A stretch of 64,000 nucleotides of DNA, taken from Nymphaea colorata. Lineage: Eukaryota > Streptophyta > Magnoliopsida > Nymphaeales > Nymphaeaceae. The number at the start of each line of letters is the position of its first letter. The stretch's first letter is position 1. Under the pieces are notes generated by a model, which saw only the letters and a program-made list of their open reading frames with translations, was not told where the DNA came from and made no database searches. Positions 56,301 through 64,000 of the stretch are shown piece by piece. The DNA is taken from contig NC_045139.1 in assembly GCF_008831285.2 (NCBI RefSeq), forward strand, positions 26,454,412-26,518,411. The letters are read 5' to 3'. The position numbers were made by a program, and so were the translations under genes.

Positions 56301-58451
56301 TCTTATCATTTTATTTTAAGTTTAATTTGGTATTAGATTCCAATTATGGGCACCATCACACCTTAAACAGTAAAGGGAAGATAGAGGAAAAGTAGTAAAC
56401 AAAAGCTCAAGTTTAAAGTCAAGAAAATCATAAACAGAATGAAAAATAACAATAACTTCACTATTCCAAATACCTTCTAGCTTGCTGCTCCTCCAGCTCT
56501 TTTGTTCTATATACCACTTTCACCCCCTGCAGGAAGAGTAGAAATAAGGTCTAGGAAATTGTAAAAGGTGTTGTTAAAAGGGGTTTCCGGAACTCTTTCA
56601 ATAAAAAGGGGGGAAGAAAGAGAACTATTCTCACAGGAATGGCTTCCAAAACAGCAGACACATTTGAAGATGCTGCCTTTCCTTCCACAAACAAAAAGAA
56701 GTTTGTAACACCCATGACTTTATGGTAAAATAACCACGGCAGGATCTGATCTAGACCAGCTGATGTGCTTGTTGTTATGCATATCTGGATGTCATTAATT
56801 TTAGTAAAAGGTGGATTTTCAATCAATCTAACATTAAAAAAAAAACAACATCGCATAAAATGATAATAATACAGATTAGCGGAAAGGAATGTTTCCAAAA
56901 CGTGAATCATCACCACAATAACATGGTAACAAATGAAAATTGTGCATAATATACCTAAATCATTAGTTGGGTATTTGCATTTACGAGAAAGTTATTGCAC
57001 TTTAGACAAGAAGAAAATAATTTGCATGGTTGCAGTTTATGTAGAAGCCATCTTTTCCCCATTTTACCTCCTCTTATTTTCTGCTTCCCAGACTCATGCA
57101 GCTTATCAAGAAGAAAAGCTGGAATAGTGGCAGCCCTCCCTCCTCTTCCTGTGCCACATTCACCTCCCCCTCTCTTGTTCTTCTTGTTCAAGGTTTTCTT
57201 GTCAGTGCCAATTCTCATCTCGATCCTTTGATGTTTGTACCTTTGACTACTTGTGTAGTTTAAAGCATGCTAATATAGTCGATGTTTTTGATAATCTACT
57301 TTAACACGTTCAGCTTACAGAAAATTCAGATGTATTGATTGAGACCAAAATATTTGCTACATAGGGATGTGTTCATGTGTAGTTCCACATGTGTAGTTCC
57401 ATCAACTCCATAAACTCCTCCAAATTCCTTATCAACAGTTCAAGCGCATAAACCAACTGAACTAGATAACGAAAATGCAGACATTCTGCAGGCCTAAATG
57501 AGCAAGGCTTGCGAGCAAAAAACGAAGGTTATGCCATCAAAACCCCATAGGTTATGGCATGCAGAAATCATATAAAAAGCAACAAAGTATAAATTCATTA
57601 AAAAAGGATCACGTTCCTGGAACGTCCCTTTGATTCTCCGAATGACCATGAACACAGTATGTACCAAATCCGGATCGCAATCACAAAGCAATATGACATT
57701 GCAACTCATCCATCCACAACCTCTAAAGGTAAAGAATTATGACGATTCATAACAAAGAGATCTAATCCGGAAAACGTTCACTTGGACCCAACACACGGTA
57801 AACCCAGAATTGGCAAGTACAAATAATGCCGTTAAAAGAAAAAAAACCGGTGCTCATGTTATTGAATTTCAAAAAATGCGGGACCCCGAGACCCATAATC
57901 ACATATCAAAGAGTCTTCCGGATCTATATTATTTGCAAGTAGATCAAACATTCATATAATTCCTCCCAACAAAGGGAGAATAAAAGGAGAAACAAAGTAA
58001 GCTATTAGGGAAAGAAAGTGCCGTGCAACTAAAATCAGCAAGGTAGGAAAAAGTACGTCAACGTGAAAAGAAGAGAGATCGTTTAAATTGTGACCTTAGG
58101 GTGCTGTTCTGCCTGGAAATCGAAACCCCAACCATTCAAATACGGGAATCCAGAGGATGAACCGCGGCCGAAATGATCGAAGCAATCGCTGCCGGAGGAG
58201 GACGTCGACGAGGAGGAGGACGAGAGGAGGGAAGAAGGGTTAGAACCGAGGGGACTACTCCCCATCCCGGGAAACCCCGAGGCGTCGCCGGGCCATCTAG
58301 TGGAGAGATCGGTGAGGCCGCCGCGCCACTGAAGCACGAACGCAAAGGCGGCGAGAGAGAGAGGAAGTAGGGTGAGGAGGAGCAGCAGCCTTGACGCCAG
58401 CCCTTGCTGAGGAGGAGGAGAGCTTCTCAAGGGGCCATAGTGCCCCGGCAT
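38351..58451 (-). CDS. GT92 (DUF23) family glycosyltransferase, 11 exons
   Basis: Minus-strand exons: 58095-58451, 56635-56784, 56474-56526, 53391-53499, 51086-51220, 50962-51006, 43434-43621, 43170-43311, 39902-39948, 39538-39625, 38351-38641. They total 1605 nt, 534 residues plus stop, and all joins are in frame with GT-AG borders. Residues 22-40 form one hydrophobic segment after a short Pro-rich N-terminus, so a Golgi-type type II membrane protein is likely. A Ser-rich stem follows. The catalytic domain starts at [20 protein letters not shown] and has [31 protein letters not shown], the DxD motif in [10 protein letters not shown] (residues 234-236), [20 protein letters not shown], a Cys-containing [10 protein letters not shown] and [11 protein letters not shown]92 includes the plant beta-1,4-galactan synthases; this member's acceptor is not known to me. 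I chose ATG 58451 over 58523 because the upstream codons are GA-repeat derived. Intron 6 is 7.3 kb and contains EPRV-2. Confidence 0.9.
41274..41313. repeat. (TA)n microsatellite
   Basis: About 20 TA units in intron 8 of the GT92 gene. Confidence 0.9.
41693..42857. repeat. tandem duplication in GT92 intron 8
   Basis: A unit of about 520 bp beginning AAATAGGTTTGGTTTC (41696) and ending near GGCGAAAACTGAGAAG recurs at about 42217. The second copy is cut off at about 42385, where a third copy starts at GGTCCATGACAAAACATGAC and runs to about 42857. Copies differ by a few substitutions and by the number of GTAAGAAGTATCTAACAATTTT sub-repeats. Small frames here repeat with the DNA. Confidence 0.85.
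44405..44416 (+). other. tRNA-Met primer-binding site, copy 1
   Basis: TGGTATCAGAGC, complementary to the 3' end of plant initiator tRNA-Met and diagnostic of Caulimoviridae minus-strand priming. This leader copy reads CTACAAGAGCCC, lacking four bases present in copy 2, and runs only to about 44525 before it joins the inverted RT block. Confidence 0.85.
44523..45420 (-). pseudogene. EPRV-2 aspartic protease end and reverse transcriptase (partial)
   Basis: Minus-strand frame 45350-45138 reads [18 protein letters not shown] and [13 protein letters not shown], the segment between protease and RT in badnavirus-like polyproteins. 45050-44523 reads the [34 protein letters not shown], the [12 protein letters not shown] block and the catalytic YIDDILVFS. 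Reverse transcriptase copies the pregenomic RNA into DNA. The YIDD box and neighbouring residues are intact in this frame, but the protein is cut before the thumb/connection at 44523 and broken from the protease piece between 45050 and 45138. The block lies opposite to the main viral segment and in the same direction as the host GT92 gene. Confidence 0.9.
45506..45898 (+). CDS. EPRV-2 unknown 3' ORF, first
   Basis: A 130-codon frame starting ATG GCA GGA. It has a Pro/Ser-rich start and then a helical, Glu/Leu/Ile-rich body with heptad-like spacing ([28 protein letters not shown]), suggesting a coiled coil. It lies between rearranged leader fragments and the next ORF, upstream of the viral promoter, which in the circular genome is downstream of the polyprotein. 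I do not recognise a family. It could be the first part of an ORF4-like protein or a separate gene; a TAA after IHRVNI separates it from the next frame. Confidence 0.5.
   Translation: MAGPSGTNIPPTEVPLPMQSSESTAERYKDILNELHPANINEDWELPKPRKYEILEELSKIETEILTSVLEDLERFQKIQELKWTANFRSASKTNHWRITRQPMCHDMLEIEDIISHLKEIIQRIHRVNI
45989..46402 (+). CDS. EPRV-2 unknown 3' ORF, second (ORF4-like)
   Basis: A 137-codon frame starting ATG GCT CAA, 11 bases after a splice-acceptor-like CTCCTTACAG. Sequence features: [19 protein letters not shown], a helical Leu/Glu-rich middle and a hydrophobic end. It lies directly before the 69-bp repeats of the promoter. The position at the 3' end of the genome and the acceptor-like context parallel ORF4 of rice tungro bacilliform virus and the 3321 start in EPRV-1. 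I see no family domain. The frame is open here, but the surrounding virus is rearranged, so expression is doubtful. Confidence 0.5.
   Translation: MAQARRIFEPEWEGLAFMQPGPMLVNRYKMLAKQRHPEVAKYWGYQDEAESKSIPLDRFNELGREMDRLEKALCIQAQANLESLEELLKIKLTVRTKCSSKDNYWSDIRGCLQTHLERFRTLTHYLVLLLNGKKISI
46412..46655 (+). repeat. EPRV-2 promoter tandem repeats, 69-bp unit
   Basis: Four units start at TCGGGTAGCGTCGGCG at 46414, 46483, 46552 and 46620 (periods 69, 69 and 68); the fourth is partial. Each contains GCCACGCGTCCCAC and ACGCGTC. The array lies 50-290 bases upstream of the TATA box, an enhancer position. Confidence 0.9.
46704..46710 (+). promoter_or_regulatory. EPRV-2 TATA box
   Basis: TATATAA in TTCTATATAAGGAGC, followed by a leader start near 46735-46740. 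It is the pregenomic RNA promoter by position: after the 69-bp repeats and before the AATAAA-containing leader and the primer site at 47017. It faces against the transcription of the GT92 gene. Confidence 0.7.
46804..46985 (+). repeat. EPRV-2 leader 91-bp tandem duplication with AATAAA
   Basis: GAGCATCGTCTCCTCTTTCA starts at 46804 and again at 46895; each copy contains AAATAAAATTCC, a polyadenylation signal. In pararetroviruses this signal lies just after the transcription start and is used on the second pass to give terminal redundancy. The duplication differs at one or a few bases (CTCAGG versus CTCAAG). Confidence 0.85.
47017..47028 (+). other. tRNA-Met primer-binding site, copy 2
   Basis: TGGTATCAGAGC followed by TTAACATCTACAAGTAAGAGCC. 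About 310 bases after the TATA box, so this marks nucleotide 1 of the viral genome in the usual numbering. The following CAAGTAAGAG is a good splice-donor match (GT at 47042-47043). Confidence 0.85.
47295..47492 (+). CDS. EPRV-2 ORF1 (C-terminal part)
   Basis: The frame opens at 47295 with a helical, Leu/Ser/Glu-rich stretch ([36 protein letters not shown]) and ends at TGA 47490-47492, overlapping the ATG of ORF2 as ATGA. Small coiled-coil-like ORF1 proteins precede ORF2 with the same overlap in badnaviruses, where they are virion-associated or of unclear role. The true start may be non-AUG and lie earlier (about 47225); badnavirus ORF1 often uses leaky or shunted initiation. Confidence 0.6.
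   Translation: MENHCLRLEAQISHLSSLFSQAKSISSYTSSESPVQNTILNHLVSLEERTQTIETKVTKIQRQLS
47489..47893 (+). CDS. EPRV-2 ORF2 (virion-associated/nucleic-acid-binding type)
   Basis: A 134-residue intact frame that starts inside the stop of ORF1 (ATGA). The middle has a heptad-like segment ([19 protein letters not shown]... [12 protein letters not shown]), and the C-terminus is Lys-rich with a Gly/Thr end. Length and layout match badnavirus ORF2, a small protein with a coiled coil and basic, nucleic-acid-binding tail. No sequence motif proves the role. Confidence 0.65.
   Translation: MNDNLAIKKALSITNTVEPPAIAYAKPSDNSTVGAATSTLIKQNNTLIQLITQVIDNQVQLAATIGELSNILKATTSKEDALSESLIDELGRKFKNLSIGKPVEKKGKLHVVKDPYTILADEKKKLKDGSTTIG
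48042..49294 (+). pseudogene. EPRV-2 ORF3 N-terminal part with movement protein
   Basis: The open frame continues to a stop at 49326-49328, but viral colinear sequence ends at about 49294 where the inverted copy begins. From 48042 it has an Arg/Gln-rich start (possibly beginning further upstream near 47940), then the movement-protein core: [47 protein letters not shown] and [18 protein letters not shown] Glu-rich acidic stretch and a Pro-rich linker follow, leading toward the coat protein. The domain is uninterrupted, unlike EPRV-1. The rest of the polyprotein in this orientation is missing. Confidence 0.85.
48884..50108. repeat. large inverted repeat of viral sequence, arms 48884-49294 and 49696-50108
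   Basis: Arm 1 (+ strand, 411 bp) and the complement of arm 2 (413 bp) are nearly identical from GGAGCCTGAGCCAATGCC to CCAGATGGGAGTCCAT. I see a handful of substitutions and a 2-base insertion in arm 2 (AATATATCC for AATATCC). The loop is about 400 bases. It is inside intron 6 of the GT92 gene. Confidence 0.9.
49392..49994 (-). pseudogene. EPRV-2 polyprotein fragment, linker to coat protein N-terminus (inverted)
   Basis: This frame repeats the Pro-rich linker of the plus-strand copy ([40 protein letters not shown]) and then runs on past the point where that copy ends. It reaches a coat-protein-like start with [20 protein letters not shown] and [20 protein letters not shown]. It therefore supplies part of the coat protein missing from the plus copy. 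It ends at a stop near 49392 in the [13 protein letters not shown] region, where a 17-base duplication (CCTGTATCCCCGTTGTT) has disturbed the frame. Confidence 0.75.
50109..50295 (+). pseudogene. EPRV-2 RNase H fragment
   Basis: Plus-strand reading gives [36 protein letters not shown] and [13 protein letters not shown], then stop. This is the C-terminal RNase H region of badnavirus-like polymerases (D-C-Q-A-I...NKPSRVRW...FEHI-G). RNase H removes RNA after minus-strand synthesis. Only the last ~60 codons are left, broken before the usual LADALSR end. Confidence 0.85.
54568..54767. mobile_element. short inverted-repeat element in GT92 intron 3
   Basis: Begins GGGGGCATTTGGTAACC and ends so that its complement begins GGGGACATCTGATGGCA, imperfect terminal repeats of about 15 bp. 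Flanks CTAAG/CTAAG may be a target duplication. About 200 bp, no coding capacity, hAT-like in style. Confidence 0.5.
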
Positions 58452-58463
58452 TGTGGACGGCTG

Positions 58464-58465
<2 letters not shown>

Positions 58466-58490
<25 letters not shown>
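58466..58490 (-). repeat. (GA)n in 5' leader of the GT92 gene
   Basis: About 12 GA units on the gene strand directly before ATG 58451. It gives the Arg/Glu run in the longer upstream frame, a reason to prefer the inner ATG. Confidence 0.75.
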
Positions 58491-58494
<4 letters not shown>

Positions 58495-58599
58495 GCACTT
58501 CTTCTTCCTTCCGCTGCTGTCAAACTGTTGCGAGAAGGAACTTTGGGAGTTGCAAAATCCCCAGATTGGCGTTTGCTATTCTTTTTAAAAAATAAATAA

Positions 58600-59964
58600 A
58601 TCAGAAAACCTTCTTGCCGGCACTGCTTCAGTAATTTCCTCTATTTCAACGTCACGGCATAATTATATCTCCAATTCAAACAAGCATTGGTCCTTTTCTG
58701 ATTAACCCAAAAAACACCCGAATCTGTCTAAACAGCACAAAACCAGTTGAATGAGATGTTTTTTTTTTATTAATAACCACACGAATCTAGTTAAATTAAC
58801 CAGAATTTAACAAAATACTTACTATTAATATAAAAATTTGTTTCATCACAACCCAACTTCGTTACATGATATTTGTTTTTCAGTTAAAAATGGGGTTACT
58901 TTTTCATGGTATGTTGGTGTGTAACAGCGACCACAAGATTTAAACCTCAAATTCCTTACTGTCCGGATTAAAACACTGTTTTTTTTATGAACAAATTAAG
59001 GCCAATAAAATGTGTTAAAGAAATTAAGAAAAAAATACATTTAATGAGAATAAAACTGATACTATAAGACCCCGATCTTTATTACAAAGCGATTAAGCTG
59101 AGAAAAATATGGTGAAAGTAAAAGCGCATTCAATGAGAATATAAAACCTGACATCTCATTGTATTTGTTCACTGCTTAACTTGATGTGATTAACGAAAGA
59201 ATTTGTCACAAAGAGGTAAAGTAAGACATCCTGCAATCAAGCGGCTGAATTTTTTACCATTTTCACATGGCAGGAAAAAAAATGATCCCTGAATATTAAA
59301 AAAAAAAAAACTAAGGTAAAATAAGAAGCAAATTTATTATAGTCAGCAAAACTCCATGCATTTGTGGATAGGGCCAAAGCCTCACCTGGGCCCACCTCAA
59401 TTTTTTTTTTTAATTGACATGTAAATTTTTAAAAAAATTTATACAAAAATTTTGAAAAATGATATTTTGACCTTATCAAAATTTAAAAACTTTAATTTGA
59501 TCTCATTTACGAAAAATTTCTAGCTTTGTCCCAGCCCTTGAAGCAATAAAAAATGTGTGTGTATGTGTTTCTATATATCATTAATGGGTAAGACCAGGAG
59601 CTAGTGCAACATATGAGACAATTAATGGTTGTATCCTTCAAATCTTAGCGTATCTTTTAGCACCTTTTAGCGAAACTGCATATATTGCTATGTCATTTTA
59701 TGTTCAAAGTCTCAATCAATGGACAAGTTAAACTTGTCCATGAGCATAAGCAAGAGCGGAGCCAAGGAAGCTGGCAGGAGCGGTGGCCCCCTCTCCCTTG
59801 ACTCCTCAAATTTTCAAAAGGACAAAAAAAAATAAAACTCTATTTGCAATTTTAAAAAGTTTAATTCAGCCTATATAAAAATTTAAAAAATATATATATT
59901 TCAGATCCTATCAAAATTTTGAAACTATAGTTTGGTCCCTTAATGAAAAAGTTTCTGACTCAAC
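58600..59964. other. upstream flank of GT92 gene, no gene recognised
   Basis: AT-rich with poly-A/T runs. A TATA-like element may lie on the minus strand near 58580-58600 (TTTATTTATT), but support is weak. Confidence 0.4.
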
Positions 59965-60298
59965 TAGGCTTGGGCATTGGGCTGGTCCGACCTGGACCAC
60001 CTCGACACCCAAAAATAGAGTTTGCTTGGCTCGATACCCAACATCCAAGCCCTGATCCGGCCTGGCTCGACCCAGTTAAAATAGAAAAATATTTTTTTTA
60101 AATAAAAAATAAATAAAATTAATACTAAATATATTTTTAATAATAAAATATATATCATTATTAAATAAAAATAATATTAAAAAAATAAATAGAACTGACC
60201 CATTATATTATAAGGCAGACCAGGGCCGAACTTTTTGAGCCCGAACCCCGGTCCGATCAGGCCAAGTACCAGGTACCCAAGCCTGATGCCCAGACTTA
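59965..60298. mobile_element. short inverted-repeat element
   Basis: Begins TAGGCTTGGGCATTGGGC; the complement of its end reads TAAGTCTGGGCATCAGGC, an 18-bp imperfect terminal repeat. GC-rich ends (CCGACCTGGACC..., CCCCGGTCCGATC) enclose an AT-rich centre. No coding capacity. Confidence 0.55.
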
Positions 60299-60667
60299 AA
60301 CACAACTCCTGCATGTAAGATCTTATAATATCAGAATTTCTGAATGCTAAGTGCTTTTTGTTTTATCTAAACTTCAAGCATGTTTTCCAAAAATGCAGGA
60401 AGTTCCAAAGTGTCTTTCTCATTGTTTGTTGTCATCTTCCCTCAACTTGCATCTTCAAAGCCAGGATGAAAGGGATGAGATACCTGAATCTGCGTTTTCT
60501 TATGTTAGAGGTGTATGTAGAAAGTTATGTTATCAATGTCTCCAAATTTCTCAATTCATTGGCTTAATTGTTTGGTTCAAAACTGTGAAAAATCTAATAC
60601 TACTATCAAAAAGTGGTTGTTATGGTTTTAAACTTCCTTATATTTATATTTGTAATCATATAAATCG

Positions 60668-61077
60668 AATCAATCTTTATTAAGAAATCGAATCAGATTC
60701 AGATTTTAAAAAATGACATTTGATTGGACTCATATTCCAATTTTGATCTACATAAATATTCGATCATATTATGGATTGGATTTATTTTTTTAAACAAATA
60801 TCATATATCTATATTTTAAAAGTAGGCCAAATTCGGGTCCAGATATGAATGCTAAAATCAGATTCAAATCAAATTTGGGCTGTGAAATCAGATTTCAAAT
60901 TTTGGATTTGGATTCGGATATATCATTTTTTAATTCATATTCGAAGTTATGCTTCTGGCGGCAACATGTTGAGTGGTGGTCCTACCCATAGGATCAATGA
61001 AAACCTTCTAAGAAAAATATTTGAATATCAATCTCATCGATATCATCGATTCGAATTCGATTTATTGACATCCCTAA
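60668..61077. mobile_element. decayed short element with TATTGACATCCC end
   Basis: AATCAGATT/GATTCGAAT-rich sequence ending TTTATTGACATCCC. The end matches that of 62021-62428, marking a family. The left end is not clear. Confidence 0.4.
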
Positions 61078-62020
61078 AAGGATCTCTCTCTCCCCACCCC
61101 CAATTTCTCAATGTATATCCATAACACCACACTCAATGGGGTTCTCTTGGCCAAAACTTATTGGTTGTTAGTGGAGAATAATGCTTGAAGTTCAATCCAT
61201 CCATTAATGGCATCTACATCATCCTCCTACCTTTGAAAAGAAAATTGTACCAAGCTGCTTTATATGTGGGAAAAGAATACTAAAATAAATAAATGCTCAT
61301 ATAAGTTAGGAGAGGAATGCGCTCATCCCTACCCTTTAGTGCTTTTTATTTTTAATCCAAATTAACTTGATTGGTGCACTCATTATATATATTTGGAAAC
61401 TATATAAAAAGTTAGCTGCTCAGATACTTATATGTCCTCTTGCTCTTACAGGTCTTTCAAAATCAGTCCTTTGCCTTATCTTGTTTTCATATGCATGCCT
61501 TTCATTTTGAACTTTTCAAATTCACGGCCTTATTTTCAAACGTTTGGGTGCGTGCGTTTGTTATCCTTCTCTCTAAGTTTTCTAGCAATGTTGTGATGGT
61601 CCAGCTTTAGAAGTAAACAAGGGTTTTGCCCCTTAACTGTATAACTACATATAAAATAAAAAAGCTGACTTCTTTGAGAAGTCCAACCATAGTGTTTTCA
61701 ACATAGAAACCAACACTGTAAGTTTCAGAAAAATATAACTGTTTACATTTTATTCTTATCCTTAGTCAAACTGTCTTTTTTAATTTAAATTTCTGAGTTT
61801 CTGGATTTGTCCAAGTTAAAGATGGAGTTGGAACATCAGGACACAATCAGAACAAAGCGAGTATGGTGTAGAAGATAACTATGACGGATCTCCTTTCTTG
61901 AAAAGTTACAAATTAGTGTCAAAAGGTTAATGACTAAAATCAGGATGTCATTGAATATCTTACTTACAAAAAAAAAAAAAAAAAAAAAAAAGCACACTCA
62001 ACTTTTGAAGGACTTATTAA

Positions 62021-62428
62021 GAGATGTTCAAGTTGAATTAGGATTCACATATTCAGATTCGAATTAGGATTCAAATTTGACTAAAGAAAATTCATATTTG
62101 AATCCGAATCCAAAACCAAGATCCAATTTTACAATCTGAATCTGATTTTTATATATATATTTGAATCCAAATCTGATTTTTAAACCAGATTTTGCCAATT
62201 TTCAAAATTTAATAGCATTAGTTACAGGATATTTGTCTAAAAGTGAATCTCATCTGAATCTGATCGGATATTTATGTATATCCAAATCTGAATCTGATCA
62301 GATGCCACTTATTAAAATCTGAATCCGATCCGATTTCTTAATCGAATATTAAATTTTTTTTTCATATCCAATTTTTTCATATCAGATCGGTCGGATATCC
62401 GATTCAAATCGAATATATTGACATCCCT
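62021..62428. mobile_element. short inverted-repeat element, TATTGACATCCC family
   Basis: Starts GAGATGTTCAAGTTGAAT and ends TATATTGACATCCCT, whose complement starts AGGGATGTCAATATA. The interior is full of GATTC/GAATC words in both orientations, giving a long imperfect hairpin. No coding capacity. Confidence 0.45.
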
Positions 62429-62439
62429 ACCAGAGCTTG

Positions 62440-63477
62440 CTCTTTTAAGACTTATTATGGTTTAGAGAAAGAGCCCATTGGAACATGCTACAACCCTTTG
62501 AGGTTTAAGCATATTTGAATTATAGCATTAAAAGTTAGTTGTGTTCTTGCAAAATTTTTTATTTGAATTATACCATTAAAAGTTAGTTCTTTTCTTCTAA
62601 AATTTTTATTTTTGTTGATGTAAAATTATACAAACCATGCTCTTCAGTAAATAGATAAATATGTATATGCATAGTTATATTATAGTTATAGGAGCATATA
62701 TGTATGAATTATAATGAAAGACCCAAAGTATGATGAGGCATGACTGGTCAACATATTAGAATATATAGTCACCACCAGAACAGCACTAAATTAGACAGCT
62801 GAGTGAAAAAAGAGAGCCACGGTAGCAGCCATCGCTGTCTTGGATCCCATTCAAAATCTTGGGAACAAAAAGTGAAACTTTCAATGTTGCAGTGGACTTT
62901 TTAAAATGCATCATCTTTTATGTGGCTGATGGAAATTTCAGGACAGTGAAATATTCAAAAGCGCTTTTAGAGAGTTGAAAATCATGAAAAATACACTTAG
63001 CCTTTTCTTATTGTTGAAAACACGCTTAAGTTTTTCTATTACTAATAAAAAGCTTCATAAGATTGTTTGTGGAAAATTTTACTGTTCAGTAGGTAAAATT
63101 TACCATTTATGTTGTGAAAAGTTACATGTGACATATGCTTCACATAGCTAATGCAATTAAAACTTCCTTGAAGAACGTAACTTTCTAACATTAATAAACA
63201 AGATAACACATAATCTGTTTAAATACTACTACAAAAACTACGTAAATTATTTGAATATTATTAATCATGCATCAGTATTGTAAAATATAGTTTTAAAAAG
63301 GTAAAAGAGACTAACCAACTCATATTAACATATGTTTTCTCAAACTAATGCCCCAATAGTTGGCCATAATAAGGGAATCATGTTGTTTAAGCCAAAATAA
63401 AAGAGTATCTTTTTTTTGGGTACATAGGAGAGGTTTAGAACCGCATTAACTAACTATAGCACGTGGTCGAGTTACAC
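62440..63477. other. no gene recognised
   Basis: AT-rich sequence with no supported coding region or RNA gene. Confidence 0.4.
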
Positions 63478-63803
63478 CAATCAGATCATCCTCAATCAAT
63501 CGATACAAATGACCAGGTGAATTGGTAAGAATGGTCACTCCAAAAAATCCTTAAAAGACTCATGAGCCAAGAAAATCCACACACATATTAGCTTCTCTGT
63601 ATATATGACGTAAGACACACTCTTAATCTCGTTACAGTAAATCTTAACACTGCTTCACTATCTGGAATAAAAGGATCACGAGGCTGCAGTTCTTTTAAAA
63701 CCTTGTTCACAAGGAATCTGATTCAACAATAACTTTACGAAAGCCACGTTCCCAGACTAATTTCAAACCATGAAGAATAGCAATAAGTTCAGCCTTATGT
63801 CTC
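63478..63803 (-). mobile_element. LINE-type RNase H (RVT_3) fragment
   Basis: The minus-strand reading gives KAELIAILHGLKLVWERGFRKVIVESDSL, then a stop, then EAVLRF and YIQREANMCVDFLAHES in later frames. This is the plant RNase H domain found at the end of many LINEs (catalytic Glu and the SDS Asp visible). Frameshifts and stops show it is dead. Confidence 0.7.
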
Positions 63804-64000
63804 TAACAAACAATCAATCAATGATCCCTATGTTTCTCGTTCTTTTTTTTGTCGGTGTCGACTGGGAGTGGATTAAAAGTCTTTGCTTTACTTGCTTTTT
63901 AGACAAAAAAATCGCAACTCAAGGAGATGAAGAGAGATGGGGGCTGGCATGAAGATAAAAGGACAGAGGAAATGAGAAAAAAAAAAGCAGGAGAGACCTA

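Noticed and set aside
56785-56916. Extension of GT92 exon 2 upstream of the ICITTST block
   Set aside because: The nearer upstream acceptor gives the wrong phase with exon 1; the acceptor at 56785 (ATCCAG) restores frame and the expected family junction.
58452-58523. Upstream ATG extending the GT92 protein by 24 residues
   Set aside because: The extra residues are mostly Arg/Glu from a (GA)n tract; the inner ATG is directly before the Pro-rich tail and membrane segment.

Overview
The window is nuclear DNA from a flowering plant. It has split genes with GT-AG introns, plant-type gene families (a GT92/DUF23 glycosyltransferase, a TMK-like receptor kinase fragment, a UDP-glucose dehydrogenase fragment), L1-type LINEs, a hAT transposase relic, short inverted-repeat elements, many (TA)n and (GA)n microsatellites and two endogenous badnavirus/tungrovirus-like pararetroviruses (EPRVs). 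I cannot name the species. No prokaryotic features are present.

Layout. Positions ~790-5600 hold a decayed EPRV (EPRV-1): movement protein, coat protein with zinc knuckle, a tungrovirus-ORF4-like reading frame, then an intergenic region with short repeats and a TATA box; protease, reverse transcriptase and RNase H are missing. Positions 5826-6487 (-) are a broken 5' end of a TMK-type LRR receptor kinase. A 5'-truncated LINE with a 12-bp target duplication fills 9308-11416, and a degenerate hAT transposase lies at 12343-14225. An intact two-exon gene of unknown function, rich in acidic Gly-Trp-Gly motifs, is at 18404-19787 (-) with a TATA box at 20126. Positions 21.4-29.1 kb are transposon and pseudogene debris (LINE relics, a UGD fragment, a cluster of palindromes).

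Two intact genes lie head to tail on the minus strand: a four-exon gene for a probable mitochondrial ribosomal protein of the mL59 type (31089-37262) and an eleven-exon GT92 glycosyltransferase (38351-58451, 534 codons). I rebuilt both by splice-site and phase reasoning; every exon joins in frame. Intron 6 of the GT92 gene (43622-50961) contains a rearranged second EPRV (EPRV-2, ~44397-50295) with two leader copies carrying a tRNA-Met primer-binding site, a protease/RT block in reverse orientation, unknown 3' ORFs, a promoter with 69-bp tandem repeats, ORF1/ORF2 with an ATGA overlap, the movement-protein part of ORF3, an inverted coat-protein-side segment and an RNase H tail. Two viral pieces form a ~411-bp inverted repeat inside the intron, so the gene's primary transcript could fold into a long virus-matching hairpin.

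The last 5 kb hold short inverted-repeat elements and a LINE RNase H fragment.
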